Below, piece after piece: positions 30,730-39,513 of a DNA stretch of 64,000 bases. The DNA comes from Myxococcales bacterium (GTDB lineage Bacteria; Myxococcota_A; Polyangia; Palsa-1104; JAEUJZ01). The number at the start of each line of letters is the position of its first letter. Within the stretch, counting starts at the first letter, position 1. The notes below the pieces were generated by a model, which saw only the letters and a program-made list of their open reading frames with translations, was not told the DNA's origin and searched no databases. The position numbers and the translations under genes are program-made. The stretch covers positions 90,395-154,394 of the forward strand of contig JAEUJZ010000145.1 in the NCBI GenBank assembly GCA_016794505.1, in the 5' to 3' direction.

Positions 30730-31839
30730 CTAGCCCTCGAAGGATACGCGCGCCGGCCCCAGGACGAGCTCGGCGTGGCGATGGGTGAGCGCAGCCGCGG
30801 TACCCGGAGCGGCATAGCTTTGCAGGGTGGTCGTGCCTGACTCATGGCCGAGTGCCGCCGCCACTTGCGCAAGCGGTACGCCCGAGAGCAAGCCGAGCGT
30901 GGCGGCGAAGCCCCGCAGGCTGTGCGCGCAGACGACCGGCACCCCTGAGAGGCGGCAGAGCCGCCGGGTCTGTCGGCGCACCCAGTCCCGCCAATGCGCC
31001 CCGCCTTCTTCAGCGGTGAACAGCAGCGCATCGGGCTGGCGGCCACGCACGCGAGCCATCAAATACCCGCGCACTTCCTCCCAGACCGAAACCGGACGCC
31101 TCCCCGCTGCCGTTTTCGGGCTGAAAGCGATGGCCTGATTGTCATCCACCCAGAGAATCCGCCCGGCGTCATCCACATCGCGGACGGTACGGCTGACGAT
31201 TTCGCCGGCTCGGAGGCCCATGAGCAGCGCAAGAAGTACCGCTACCGCGCCATCATCGCCGCGTGCCGCGTGCCGATGACACGTTTCCCGCAGTCGCCGC
31301 GCTTCATCAATGCGCAGCTGCGGCTTGCCATGCCGCCGCTTGCCCAGCCCGGCCACATCGAGGAGCGGATTGCTTTTCAGCCAGCGCTGCGGCTTGACAC
31401 ACCAGTTCAGGAAGGTGCGCGCCTCGGCCAGCGTATTGCGGTGGCTGTCTGCCGCCAGCGGCCTGCCGGTTCGCGGCGATACCCGCTCCGTCGCCTGCCG
31501 ATAGTAGCGGCGGCACTGGCGCGAGGTCAGCGTTCCGAGTTCGACCTCCGGCTCCTCGAAGAATGAGCGCAGCCGCGTCAGGGTTGTCCTGACTGACCCC
31601 GACCGGTTGTTCTTCTCGTTGAGCAAGTGGTCCTCGTAGGCTTTGAGCGCGTCCGCAACGGTGCGCCCCATTCGCTTCTTCAAGTCCGCTTCGAGCGCGG
31701 CGATGACTTCCAGCGCAGCTGCTTCTGTTTCATAGACTGCCTGAGTCTTTGCGCCTCCTTCGTCGCAAAGGAAGATGCGGTACTTACCGCGCCAGCTGTA
31801 GGGTCCAAGAACTCTGCTTCCGTGTCTTCGTCGTGGCAT
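30730..31839 (-). CDS. Tyrosine recombinase (element integrase)
   Basis: The 369-residue protein has an N-terminal SAM-like DNA-binding part and a tyrosine recombinase catalytic domain: first Arg in LLMGLRAGEIV, then AHSLRGFAATLG (H-x-x-R) and LGHESGTTTLQSYAAPG (His and nucleophile Tyr). A Lys strand (FSPKTAAGRRPV) lies between. The start at 31839 has GAGGG upstream. Its position beside the tRNA-Ala 3' end indicates that it integrates the element there. Confidence 0.92.
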   Translation of the reverse strand: MPRRRHGSRVLGPYSWRGKYRIFLCDEGGAKTQAVYETEAAALEVIAALEADLKKRMGRTVADALKAYEDHLLNEKNNRSGSVRTTLTRLRSFFEEPEVELGTLTSRQCRRYYRQATERVSPRTGRPLAADSHRNTLAEARTFLNWCVKPQRWLKSNPLLDVAGLGKRRHGKPQLRIDEARRLRETCHRHAARGDDGAVAVLLALLMGLRAGEIVSRTVRDVDDAGRILWVDDNQAIAFSPKTAAGRRPVSVWEEVRGYLMARVRGRQPDALLFTAEEGGAHWRDWVRRQTRRLCRLSGVPVVCAHSLRGFAATLGLLSGVPLAQVAAALGHESGTTTLQSYAAPGTAAALTHRHAELVLGPARVSFEG

Positions 31840-31988
31840 GAGGTTCCCTCGTGCCGCTGCGAAGCGATAGCGGCAGCGACTATATCCCCTCCGATCTGAC
31901 GCGCAAGCGCTTCAGCCAGCCGGGGGGCCAAAGCATCGACGAGATGCTCAAGCAATTCCTCAACCTCGAATGCTTTCAGCATGGGCAT
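31680..31988 (-). CDS. Possible small protein overlapping the integrase start
   Basis: A 102-residue open frame begins 149 bases before the integrase and overlaps its first 160 bases in another frame. The non-overlapping part encodes a plausible amphipathic helix (VEELLEHLVDALAPRLAEAL), as in some excisionase or accessory proteins. The overlapped part is low-complexity and basic. It may be real only up to the integrase start, or not at all. Confidence 0.35.
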   Translation of the reverse strand: MPMLKAFEVEELLEHLVDALAPRLAEALARQIGGDIVAAAIASQRHEGTSCHDEDTEAEFLDPTAGAVSTASSFATKEAQRLRQSMKQKQLRWKSSPRSKRT

Positions 31989-32136
31989 GGCCTATTTCGA
32001 GTAGGGCGGCCCAGCTCGCTGGCCACCGACGGACGTATCGGGGAAGTGTCCAAACTCTACGCAGTCCTGCGATAGAGTTTTCTGGCTAACTGACCGTTGC
32101 TTCTGACATCGAGCACACGCCTCCTTGTGGTCAGTT

Positions 32137-32183
32137 CGCCCCACCTATCGAGGGGCCGATCGCCCCGCCTATCGCGGGCGGGG
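32137..32183. repeat. Direct repeats CGCCCCRCCTATCG with inverted arms (origin-like)
   Basis: CGCCCCACCTATCG (32137-32150) and CGCCCCGCCTATCG (32161-32174) are 13/14 identical and 24 bases apart. Each is followed by complementary G-rich arms (AGGGG and CGGGCGGGG), so each can form a hairpin. They lie in the ~310-base gap 31989-32297, between the integrase side and the replication-relaxation gene, where an oriT or replication origin might be expected. No gene is seen in the rest of the gap. Confidence 0.55.
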
Positions 32184-32297
32184 TCATTCACGGGGATTGA
32201 CTCGCCTCACCGACGGGAGAACTCCCCGGGGGACGCCACCGCCAGTCAAGCGTATTCGGGGTGCTCCGGGCGCCGCGCCTCTCCAGCCTCCCGAACA

Positions 32298-33056
32298 CTA
32301 GGTGCCAGGTGGCGTCACCGGCCGCACCACGACGTGCTGATGCGCCATGACGATCGCCCATCCAGCGAGACCGGTGCGCTCGACCAAACTCCGCAAGTGC
32401 CGGCAGCGCTCGCTTCCTCCGATCACCACGATCCAGAGCTCGTCGATCAGGTGGGCCGCTCGCGCCTCACCATACTTCATGAGCTTGCTCTCAAGGACGC
32501 GCAGCGATTCGGTGGAGCAGTCCACCTCGGCTGCCACGTACCGCACCCGGCTTGCTGATCGGAACTCGGCCAGTCCATCAGGACACAGGTGCAGGGCAGT
32601 GAGTCCACGTTCGTGGCCGAGGTCTCCTCCGGCCAGTGACCAGCGAGTCAAGGGAGCCCCGCGCAGCTCGCCGAGCCGCGCGGCGTAAAGCCGCACATCC
32701 GTGATCGCCAAGCGATGAGGCACGCTCGCGAGCCGGAGTGGTCCCCCGAGCGCGAGGCGCTCACCAAGTTCACGAGGTACCAGGCTCTGAATCGTTGCGA
32801 GTCCCAAGCGCGACAGGCTTATAAGATTCGGTTCGCTACCGCTCGTGAGCGTCAGCTGCACGTACCCTGCATTGAAAAGTGCCCGCACTCGGCGACGAGC
32901 GCGATCGGCGTTGGGAAACAGTTCACGCGCCGCCTGGGGCAGAGCGAGGTAGCGGCAGAGCCCGACCAGGGTCATGAGATCGCGGTCACGCTGAGTGAGC
33001 GCGACGACCCGCTGCCTATCCACGCGGCTCGTGCGTGGTGCCTTAGCGCACCTCAC
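32298..33056 (-). CDS. Replication-relaxation family protein
   Basis: The ~252-residue protein has an N-terminal winged-helix region (VVALTQRDRDLMTLVGLCRY, RVRALFNAGYVQLTL) and a C-terminal alpha/beta region (YVAAEVDCSTESLRVLESKL, HLIDELWIVVIGGSERC). This fits the replication-relaxation family found on actinobacterial and proteobacterial mobile elements. The GTG at 33056 is chosen because GGAGG lies 8 bases upstream; an ATG at 33062 is too close to that site. It overlaps the upstream zinc-ribbon gene by 14 bases. Its role on such elements (plasmid copy, mobilisation) is poorly known. Confidence 0.7.
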   Translation of the reverse strand: MRCAKAPRTSRVDRQRVVALTQRDRDLMTLVGLCRYLALPQAARELFPNADRARRRVRALFNAGYVQLTLTSGSEPNLISLSRLGLATIQSLVPRELGERLALGGPLRLASVPHRLAITDVRLYAARLGELRGAPLTRWSLAGGDLGHERGLTALHLCPDGLAEFRSASRVRYVAAEVDCSTESLRVLESKLMKYGEARAAHLIDELWIVVIGGSERCRHLRSLVERTGLAGWAIVMAHQHVVVRPVTPPGT

Positions 33057-33393
33057 GAACATTTCCTCCTTCGTAGATGTAGGGGTTGCGCACGCTCGCT
33101 CGGCACACCGGGCAGGCCAGAAACGGCGTGGTGGCCTCACAGGCTGGGTTCGGGCATACCCAGCCGCTCCCAGTCCAGCGGAACTGGCAGAGCGTGCATT
33201 CGAACGTGCCGAACGCTGAGACCGCATGCCCGCGTGGGCAATGGAGTCCACCTTGGAGGCGCTGCCGCGCCCCGCGGACTTCGCCTGCCAAGCGCACGAC
33301 TTGGAGTAGTCCGGTCAGGCCCCAGCACAGTCCCTCAAACAGCAGGACTGCGAGGGAGAAGCTCACTTTAAGTAGCCACAGCATGAGGTGCAT
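33043..33393 (-). CDS. Small membrane-anchored zinc-ribbon protein
   Basis: The 116-residue protein has an N-terminal hydrophobic segment (HLMLWLLKVSFSLAVLLFEG) and a cysteine-rich C-terminus. The cysteines are in CPRGHAVSAFG, ECTLCQF, CPNPACEATTPF and CPVCRASVRNP, which form two zinc-ribbon-like knuckles. It is encoded between the ATPase and the replication-relaxation gene with small overlaps. A membrane-tethered metal-binding adaptor in the transfer machinery is a plausible but unproven role. GGTGGGG lies 9 bases before the ATG at 33393; a GTG at 33408 is the alternative start. Confidence 0.7.
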   Translation of the reverse strand: MHLMLWLLKVSFSLAVLLFEGLCWGLTGLLQVVRLAGEVRGARQRLQGGLHCPRGHAVSAFGTFECTLCQFRWTGSGWVCPNPACEATTPFLACPVCRASVRNPYIYEGGNVREVR

Positions 33394-33398
33394 GGTGT

Positions 33399-34940
33399 TC
33401 AGCCCCACCGCGATGTGGCTGGTGCCGAGAGATCGCCGGTCGGGGCGCTCGACACGGTCGGTGACACTGAGGGCCTTCGCGCACGCGATCGTTCGATGAA
33501 TGCGGGCGTCAGCTCAGCCAACGTGGCGCGCGGGGTACCATCGAGTCGCACCACGGCATGCTCCGCTGCTGCCTGAAGCTGACGCCCCGCGCGTTGGTGA
33601 GCTGCCTCCCAGTCGGCCCTGTCAATCGGACGGCTGGTGAAGCGCTGGCGTTGTCCTGGCTCCAAGAGGAACCACTGGCGATCAGGGAGGTTGCACACTG
33701 CCGCTTGGAAGCGCTCCCGCAGAAACTTCGGCCGCTCGCTCGATCCAGGGAGCGGTGCAATCTGCTTGGCCATGAGATCGGCATCCTCAGCCGAGAGACG
33801 CCCGACAATACGCAACGCTGCGTTGGCCAGAAGCCCCGCCAGCACGCCTTCGGCGGCACGATTGATGGCTACCGCACTTTGGCCGGCGACAGTCAGCGAC
33901 AAGTTTCGTGCCCGGCCGGTCGCGAGCAGCGATTCGCTGCGTGCCGCAAGCACGGCCGCGACGGTCTGCACTTCATCAACTACGATGCGCAGGTGATGAC
34001 CGGTGGTAAACGGCGCGGGGCGTGTCAGCGCATGGTCGATGGCGAGCGCAACAAAGAGCCCCGCCCAGAACGATTGCAACGCCGGCATGCCACCAAACGG
34101 CTCGCCCAGATCCACCAAGCAGATGCGCCCAGGAGCGGTCAGCTCCTCGAACTGCACTGCATCCTCCGCCGCCAGCATGCGCTCCAGCGTGGAGGACGCG
34201 GCAAACGCGAGCCGCAGACGGGCGGCCACACCAGCGGCGAGTTCATCGCCGAGCTTCGTACTCATCAGAAAACCGCGAGCGCGCTCTGACGTCGAGATAC
34301 TCGCCAGCCGCTCGAGACCCTGCGGTGTCACCACGGCGTCGTAGGCCAGCAGTACGCTCGCGCGTGGATCGGGAACCGAGAGTGCGCCAAGCAGGAGATG
34401 CGTCAGCACATCGATCTGCCGAGCGCCCGCGCTCGCTCCTCCCGAGCGGAGCAGTCCGACCGAGGTAGATACTTCCGCAACGAGGGTGCCGAGTTGCCAG
34501 GCGCGGATCTCAAGCGGCGTACCTCCGAGCCAGAGCCGGTTGAGGTTGAACGCGAACGGGCGCGGCGCAAACGGATTCAAGACCACCAGTTGGGCCAATG
34601 CGTCAGGCACCAAGGCAGCGAGAGCTTGCTCGATCGCTTGGCGAAAATCGCTCTTGGGGATCAGCACGAAATAGCTGGGGCGCTGCCCCAGAGGAAGACG
34701 CAACCCGGAGCGCACCTCCTCGGCCAGCAGCACTGCAAGCAGCGTGCTCTTGCCCGTGCCCGAGCCGGCAAGACAGACCGCATGGCTCGCGCGCTCGATC
34801 GAGGGGCTTGGCCAACGTACCGCATCCCCTTCGTCCGTCGTGCCGATCGCCACCCCCTGAGCGTCACCGCCGTCTACCTCGCGAGCCGGCTCACCATCGA
34901 GCCCGAAGGCATGCACTAGGCGAGAGAGATCGATCCTCAT
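33399..34940 (-). CDS. VirD4/TraG-like P-loop ATPase (DNA-transfer coupling type)
   Basis: The 513-residue protein has Walker A GSGTGKST near residue 60, Walker B LRIVVDEVQTV near 320 and a downstream AGQSAVAINRAAEG segment, as in FtsK/HerA/VirD4 ATPases. The membrane anchor of true VirD4 is absent from the protein. The preceding gene (ATGA overlap) encodes a small membrane protein that could supply one. It probably pumps or recruits element DNA. Confidence 0.75.
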   Translation of the reverse strand: MRIDLSRLVHAFGLDGEPAREVDGGDAQGVAIGTTDEGDAVRWPSPSIERASHAVCLAGSGTGKSTLLAVLLAEEVRSGLRLPLGQRPSYFVLIPKSDFRQAIEQALAALVPDALAQLVVLNPFAPRPFAFNLNRLWLGGTPLEIRAWQLGTLVAEVSTSVGLLRSGGASAGARQIDVLTHLLLGALSVPDPRASVLLAYDAVVTPQGLERLASISTSERARGFLMSTKLGDELAAGVAARLRLAFAASSTLERMLAAEDAVQFEELTAPGRICLVDLGEPFGGMPALQSFWAGLFVALAIDHALTRPAPFTTGHHLRIVVDEVQTVAAVLAARSESLLATGRARNLSLTVAGQSAVAINRAAEGVLAGLLANAALRIVGRLSAEDADLMAKQIAPLPGSSERPKFLRERFQAAVCNLPDRQWFLLEPGQRQRFTSRPIDRADWEAAHQRAGRQLQAAAEHAVVRLDGTPRATLAELTPAFIERSRARRPSVSPTVSSAPTGDLSAPATSRWG

Positions 34941-35251
34941 AGGTCGCGCTCAACGCGCTGTTTGAGGGACTGCGGATGCGCCCCCCACACATGGTTCAAT
35001 TCCCGTCGGTGGCTCAGGTACCGACAAAAACCAGTGATCCCGACGGCCCCCGCCGCGACTGCCGCCGCGACCACCCCACCGATGACGAGAGCGTTCGGGG
35101 TAAGGAGCGGAGCGAAAACACCGCAGAGCGCGGGAAGACACACGGCACAGAGCACGACGCCGACAACGATTTGCTTGGCCCACGTGGTTGCGCCAAACAT
35201 GACCAGCAGTCCAGCGAGGACGAGGGCAATCGCGAGGAGGCCACCAAGCAC
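34937..35251 (-). CDS. Small three-helix membrane protein
   Basis: The 104-residue protein has three hydrophobic segments (LLAIALVLAGLLVMFGATTW, IVVGVVLCAVCLPALCGVFA, VIGGVVAAAVAAGAVGITGF) and a short basic tail. The GTG start has AAGGA upstream. It overlaps the ATPase start by 4 bases (ATGA), suggesting that the two are made together; it may anchor the ATPase. It recalls VirB2/TrbC-like small membrane proteins only in size and hydrophobicity. Confidence 0.65.
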   Translation of the reverse strand: MLGGLLAIALVLAGLLVMFGATTWAKQIVVGVVLCAVCLPALCGVFAPLLTPNALVIGGVVAAAVAAGAVGITGFCRYLSHRRELNHVWGAHPQSLKQRVERDL

Positions 35252-35394
35252 GGTTCATGTCCTTTCTCAGCACTGAGGGCGGCGGCGCAGCAAATCCAGC
35301 CAACCAGGGAAAGCTGTGCCGCCGCCCGTGCCACACGCGAGGGCGCTGCCAGGAGCACCGACTCCTGCACAGCGGAAACCAACCGATCCGCGTA

Positions 35395-35601
35395 TTACTT
35401 CGCCCGCCACGGAGCTGACGGAGCAACACGCGGGAAGAACGAGTCCCCTGACCGCCAGGCTGTCAGCAGCAGGGCTCCGTTCAGCACCAGGAGAACAAGC
35501 AGTCCCAGCCGGATCAGATCCGCACGCCGCCAGAGCAGTCCCAGGCTGAGGAGCAAGGCTCCCAGAGCAAAACCAACGAGGGAACTAGCCAAGAGCACCA
35601 T
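35395..35601 (-). CDS. Small two-helix membrane protein
   Basis: The 68-residue protein is almost wholly two membrane helices (MVLLASSLVGFALGALLLSL and LIRLGLLVLLVLNGALLLTA). The ATG at 35601 has GAGG 9 bases upstream; an earlier ATG at 35616 precedes the site. It belongs to the element gene run. Function unknown. Confidence 0.55.
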   Translation of the reverse strand: MVLLASSLVGFALGALLLSLGLLWRRADLIRLGLLVLLVLNGALLLTAWRSGDSFFPRVAPSAPWRAK

Positions 35602-35699
35602 CGTCTTGCACCTCATCTCGGCGACTGAGCGACCCGGTCGTTGGTGGGCGAGTAGAGCTCTCCTCTAGCGCGTCTAGTCGTCCCCATCGGCAGGGTCGC

Positions 35700-36671
35700 T
35701 CAGTCGCTCGTCAAGAGTGGGTTCGACATCGCAATAGTCGCGGCCTGCGCCCGGGCGATCGCTCGCGTGGCAGCGGCCTCTTCTTCGGCCAGTCGGGCAA
35801 CACTGCCTTCGTCGAGCTCGGTGCCCCCCTCGACGACAATCCGACCGTCCGTGCGTAGCCGGCACACATGGAAACGCAGCGCGCGACCGGCGATCTCGAT
35901 CACGGCAAAAGGCTCACCGCGTCGGAGCGGTACCGCGACCTGTTCGACGGTACTGTGGGCCAGAGCCTGAGCGCTCTGAAAGTGCTCACCGCTCTCGACG
36001 ACAAAGACCGGCATCGAACTGCTGCCCATATCAACGGTCATCTCCAGAGGACTCACCTCGGGTTTGAGACGGGCGACTGACTTGCGCAGGATGCTACTGA
36101 GTCGCGCAGCGAGCGCGGCCCTGAGCACTGGCTCTCCCGCCCGCTCGAGGGGGTCGCCCGACGCCCCAAAGAGAGCCTCGCTGCCCCGCGGCAGCGTCAA
36201 GGAGCCGATCTCGCGAAACAGGCGAGCCACGATCGGTCGCAAAGCGAGGTCATGGGGTCCGAGGCAGAAGCTCAAGCCGAGCAGTTGCTCCTCGGGCAGC
36301 TTGAGCACCAGCGAACCGATTACGGTACTCGATTCGGGAGCATTCTCGATCACCGTGGCGATCGCTTCCCCATGGTCCAGAGCCACGACGATGCACGGGA
36401 AGTCCGTGGCCTCGCGCAGCTCGGGGAGCATGTCCTCAACCCGAGCCTCGATCGCCTGGGCCGTAATACCGCGCGTCTTGGCATCGCGGACGAGGGTGAG
36501 GGCCGCCCCAGGTTGAGCATCAACAAAGGTCGGCGCAGCACCGATCGCCGACGATGCATTGAACTCCTCGTAGGCACTCAGCCCGAGCCGACTGCCGCGC
36601 CCGGCCCCGAAATGAAGCACCGGCGTGGGAGGGCGCTCCTTGGTGGCAACCGCACTTCGTCTGACCTTCAT
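35700..36671 (-). CDS. Element protein of unknown function
   Basis: This is a 323-residue soluble protein, with an acidic C-terminal helix (SVARLAEEEAAATRAIARAQ). A central beta/alpha pattern (FPCIVVALDHGEAIATVIEN, TVIGSLVLKLPEEQLLG) suggests an enzyme-like fold, but no family is recognised. It has an AAGGAG site 6 bases before the ATG and overlaps the next membrane protein by 4 bases. Confidence 0.7.
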   Translation of the reverse strand: MKVRRSAVATKERPPTPVLHFGAGRGSRLGLSAYEEFNASSAIGAAPTFVDAQPGAALTLVRDAKTRGITAQAIEARVEDMLPELREATDFPCIVVALDHGEAIATVIENAPESSTVIGSLVLKLPEEQLLGLSFCLGPHDLALRPIVARLFREIGSLTLPRGSEALFGASGDPLERAGEPVLRAALAARLSSILRKSVARLKPEVSPLEMTVDMGSSSMPVFVVESGEHFQSAQALAHSTVEQVAVPLRRGEPFAVIEIAGRALRFHVCRLRTDGRIVVEGGTELDEGSVARLAEEEAAATRAIARAQAATIAMSNPLLTSD

Positions 36672-37519
36672 GACTCACTCCTTTCCACCAGAGCCACGAT
36701 GGGTTCGGGCGGGGATGGTTGGCGAGCACTGACTCTCCGGTGCTCGACGGTATATGCGGCGCGGATCTCGGAGGCCGCGCGGTCGTACGCTTCGCTCGCG
36801 GCACCGAACCGCTGGGCGAAGGACACCCCGCCGCGTTGCCGCCGCTCATCACGCTGGATGTCGCGCCGCAGACGCTGGATGTCGCGCTTCATGCGCCGGG
36901 CGCGAACATATTTCTCGTACAGAATCTCGCTCAGCCAGGCCGGAAACGCTGTCGCTGTCACCATGATGGCAATCTCGGCATAGAGCCCCAGCCCGTGAGC
37001 TTGATCGCCAGCCTCCTCAGCACGGCTGTAGGCGAGAGCGGCGACCACCGCGGCGTACACGAGGCCAAGGCCAGCGGTCGTCATCCGCTGAGCGACGGAT
37101 GAAGGGTTGCCCCCGAAGGACCGGACCTGACGGGCGACAAACAGGGTCAGCGACAAAAGCCCGAGTCCAAGGGCGCACCCAAACAGAATCTGATCTTTGC
37201 CGACGACGCCAATAGCCTTCATTACGCGGCACCCGCCAACGATCTCGATCGCCGTGATCGCCACGAGGACAACGAGCAGCAGCGTCGGCGAGGTCTCTCC
37301 CGCGTAAGCGTCTTCACGCCCCCGCAGATCATCCTCCCAATCTCGGCGCGCGAGCGTGGGGCGCATCGCGGCGATCTGCCCAGCATGCCGTAGGTTGGCA
37401 GGGTCAACGGCGGGGCGGGGCCCAAGGAGTGCTACGACCAGGTGATCGAGCGAGTTGATGCCGAGAGCAGCATCACGGCGAGCAGCTTGTCGCGCCCGCC
37501 AGGTGGCCATGAGAGTCAT
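36668..37519 (-). CDS. Element-encoded membrane protein
   Basis: The 283-residue protein has four hydrophobic helices (TLLLVVLVAITAIEIVGGC, ILFGCALGLGLLSLTLFVAR, TTAGLGLVYAAVVAALAY, LYAEIAIMVTATAFPAWLS). A basic cytoplasmic-type region (RRMKRDIQRLRRDIQRDERR) follows, with coiled-coil character. GGAG lies 8 bases before the ATG. It is coupled to the downstream unknown gene by an ATGA overlap. Possibly part of the transfer complex. Confidence 0.7.
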   Translation of the reverse strand: MTLMATWRARQAARRDAALGINSLDHLVVALLGPRPAVDPANLRHAGQIAAMRPTLARRDWEDDLRGREDAYAGETSPTLLLVVLVAITAIEIVGGCRVMKAIGVVGKDQILFGCALGLGLLSLTLFVARQVRSFGGNPSSVAQRMTTAGLGLVYAAVVAALAYSRAEEAGDQAHGLGLYAEIAIMVTATAFPAWLSEILYEKYVRARRMKRDIQRLRRDIQRDERRQRGGVSFAQRFGAASEAYDRAASEIRAAYTVEHRRVSARQPSPPEPIVALVERSES

Positions 37520-37522
37520 GGT

Positions 37523-38455
37523 TTACTCCTTTCGAGCGAGCGCGGCAGGGCCGTCGCCGGCGAGAACAACCGGTCCACTGAGAAACTCCACACGGGTTGC
37601 CCCGGCTGATGCCAAGACGCCGCGCCAAGTGGCTCGGACCAGTTGTTCCTGAGCTACACTTTGGCGGCACCGTGGCCCCATCGAGCCGATGTTGACGAAC
37701 GTCCAGTAGATCCGTGTCGAGCCGAGTGAACCGGGAGGGAGAATGCCCCGGCGTGCGAGTCGCTTAGCCCACGCCTCAGGCGCGGGTGGTGGATCGCACT
37801 CAAAGTCGCCCACCAGGGAAACTTCGCGCGCATCAGAAACAATGACCAACTCGGTTGGCAACGTCTTGTCCGGCGGATGGGCGAGCGCGATCTTGGTGAG
37901 CGCTTCGGCCAGGGCGGAGCGCCGAGGGTGAACCTCAAGCGCCGGTTCTGCCGCTTTCAGAAACGCGGTCTTGGCTTGTCTGATCCACTGCTCGCGGGCC
38001 TGCCCGCGGCTGCGCTCGCGTCCCTCAGGGAGCACGGGGCTGATCTGTTCGCCGAGCGAGCGGGTATCCGCGACGCTCCCGCCGAGCATCCACACCTCGA
38101 CCGGGTTCCCGCCGACCGTGCTCGCGGCACCAAGCACCACATCTAACGTCTTGGTCAGAGAAACGAGGTCGCAGGGCGCGAGCAGCGTCGAGTCACACAG
38201 GATCGTGAACCGGTGGCGAACGACCGGCGGCTCGCACCCACCGACCTCGCACCACGCTGCTTCAATGCTGGTGCGATCGAGTTTCGGCGAGCAGCCGATC
38301 GCGAGGATCGCAGACAGCATACTCAGCGCCAGCATGCCGGCCCGCCCTGCTGCGGCAACGAACCAGGCTTGGGCGGGTCGCGCGCGGCCCGCTTGGTTGC
38401 TCGGCGGACGAGGTTGACTGCGCTGTGCAGGGGTGTGCTTGTGAAATAGCTTCAT
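37523..38455 (-). CDS. Predicted lipoprotein with vWA-like features
   Basis: The 310-residue protein has a basic N-terminus, a hydrophobic helix and a lipobox-like LAIGC. The mature domain shows a von Willebrand A-like alternation (VRHRFTILCDSTLLAPCDLV, VVLGAASTVGGNPVEVWMLG, LPTELVIVSDAREVS, RIYWTFVNIGSMG). A full MIDAS motif is not clear. The ATG at 38455 has AAGGAG 8 bases upstream and overlaps the previous gene by 4 bases; the frame is open further upstream but is not needed. Confidence 0.65.
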   Translation of the reverse strand: MKLFHKHTPAQRSQPRPPSNQAGRARPAQAWFVAAAGRAGMLALSMLSAILAIGCSPKLDRTSIEAAWCEVGGCEPPVVRHRFTILCDSTLLAPCDLVSLTKTLDVVLGAASTVGGNPVEVWMLGGSVADTRSLGEQISPVLPEGRERSRGQAREQWIRQAKTAFLKAAEPALEVHPRRSALAEALTKIALAHPPDKTLPTELVIVSDAREVSLVGDFECDPPPAPEAWAKRLARRGILPPGSLGSTRIYWTFVNIGSMGPRCRQSVAQEQLVRATWRGVLASAGATRVEFLSGPVVLAGDGPAALARKE

Positions 38456-38760
38456 TGCGGTTCTCCTTCGTTGGGAACGATCAGGCGCAGCGCTGGCCCT
38501 CCTCGAGCCCGCAGCGGCTCTGAGGAAGAGCGCGAGCGCCCCTGGCCGTCCGGTTCGGGAACGAGGGCCAGGCTCGGGGCCGCATCGGGTTTGGCCTGCC
38601 TGGCCCTGTCTGCTCGTGAGCAAGGCTCACCGAGCGGTGGTGAGAGGTGCCCAGCGACGTCTTCATCACCGGGCCAGTAGGGAAGTGGCAAGCCTTGTGC
38701 TCGGCACTCCGACTGTGCAGCGTGATAATTCAGCATTCTCAGGTCGCGAATTGAGCGCAC
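38452..38760 (-). CDS. Small Pro-rich protein of unknown function
   Basis: This is a 102-residue hydrophilic protein, rich in Pro, Arg and Ser. The GTG at 38760 is chosen because AAGGAG lies 8 bases upstream. It overlaps the lipoprotein gene by 4 bases (ATGA). No motif is recognised. Confidence 0.5.
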   Translation of the reverse strand: MRSIRDLRMLNYHAAQSECRAQGLPLPYWPGDEDVAGHLSPPLGEPCSRADRARQAKPDAAPSLALVPEPDGQGRSRSSSEPLRARGGPALRLIVPNEGEPQ

Positions 38761-38880
38761 GACCACGGCTCCTTGGGGCGCAAGCGCCCTGTTGAGGGAA
38801 GGACGGTGGCAACGCGGCCTAGCTCTCGGCCTCAGCCGAAATCGCCCTACGCCGCCGTGACCGACGGGCAGCAGGGGGCG

Positions 38881-39249
38881 CTACTTCCGACGGGGCTTCA
38901 GGCGGCGCACCGCGGTAATGGTGCGGTGTTGCATCACCAGTTCCACCCCATGGTGCTCATCAACCAGCACGGCGGAAGGCTGGCCGCTGTCGCGCGCAGA
39001 AACGCTCCGGCGCAGGACATTCACCACCTGATTGGTGGTAGCAGGCGACGAGGCCAGCAGGAAAGCGAACAGCTCGAGCGGCGTGATGTGTACCTGCTCG
39101 CCCGCTGCCAAGGAGCGTTCAGCGCGTAGCAAGGCCGCGATGCCACGTCGCAAGGAGCGGAAGTGAAGGTCGAGGGCCAGCTCAGCAAACGAGACGATGG
39201 CCTCAACCGATAGATGGAAGGGACGGTTCACGGGGGCCGGTCGGCGCAT
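38881..39249 (-). CDS. Small helical protein of unknown function
   Basis: The 122-residue protein is mainly helical (LSVEAIVSFAELALDLHFRS, LRRGIAALLRAERSLAAG) and ends in a basic tail. A central segment (LFAFLLASSPATTNQVVNVL) resembles a winged-helix or OmpR/PhoB-type fold of DNA-binding proteins, but this is tentative. The ATG at 39249 has GAGGTG upstream. Confidence 0.55.
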   Translation of the reverse strand: MRRPAPVNRPFHLSVEAIVSFAELALDLHFRSLRRGIAALLRAERSLAAGEQVHITPLELFAFLLASSPATTNQVVNVLRRSVSARDSGQPSAVLVDEHHGVELVMQHRTITAVRRLKPRRK

Positions 39250-39513
39250 GGTCGATACACCTCGACTAGTGGTGCTGACGCAGAATCGCGCAGCACGGGT
39301 TAGGGGCGAGCACGGCTCAGGGATGCCTGGCGCGGCACGAGCAACCGGCGCCACGGTTACTCGTTGGCCATGAGCAGCGCGCTGCCCAAGCCCACCCTGG
39401 TTTTCCAGCACGACCAGAACCGGCTGGAGTCGCGGGTGGCAGAAGAGAAGGTCGCCAGATGCCAAAGCGTGTCGCGCTTTTTTTGCGCGGACGTGCTTTG
39501 GTCTGCCACTGAG

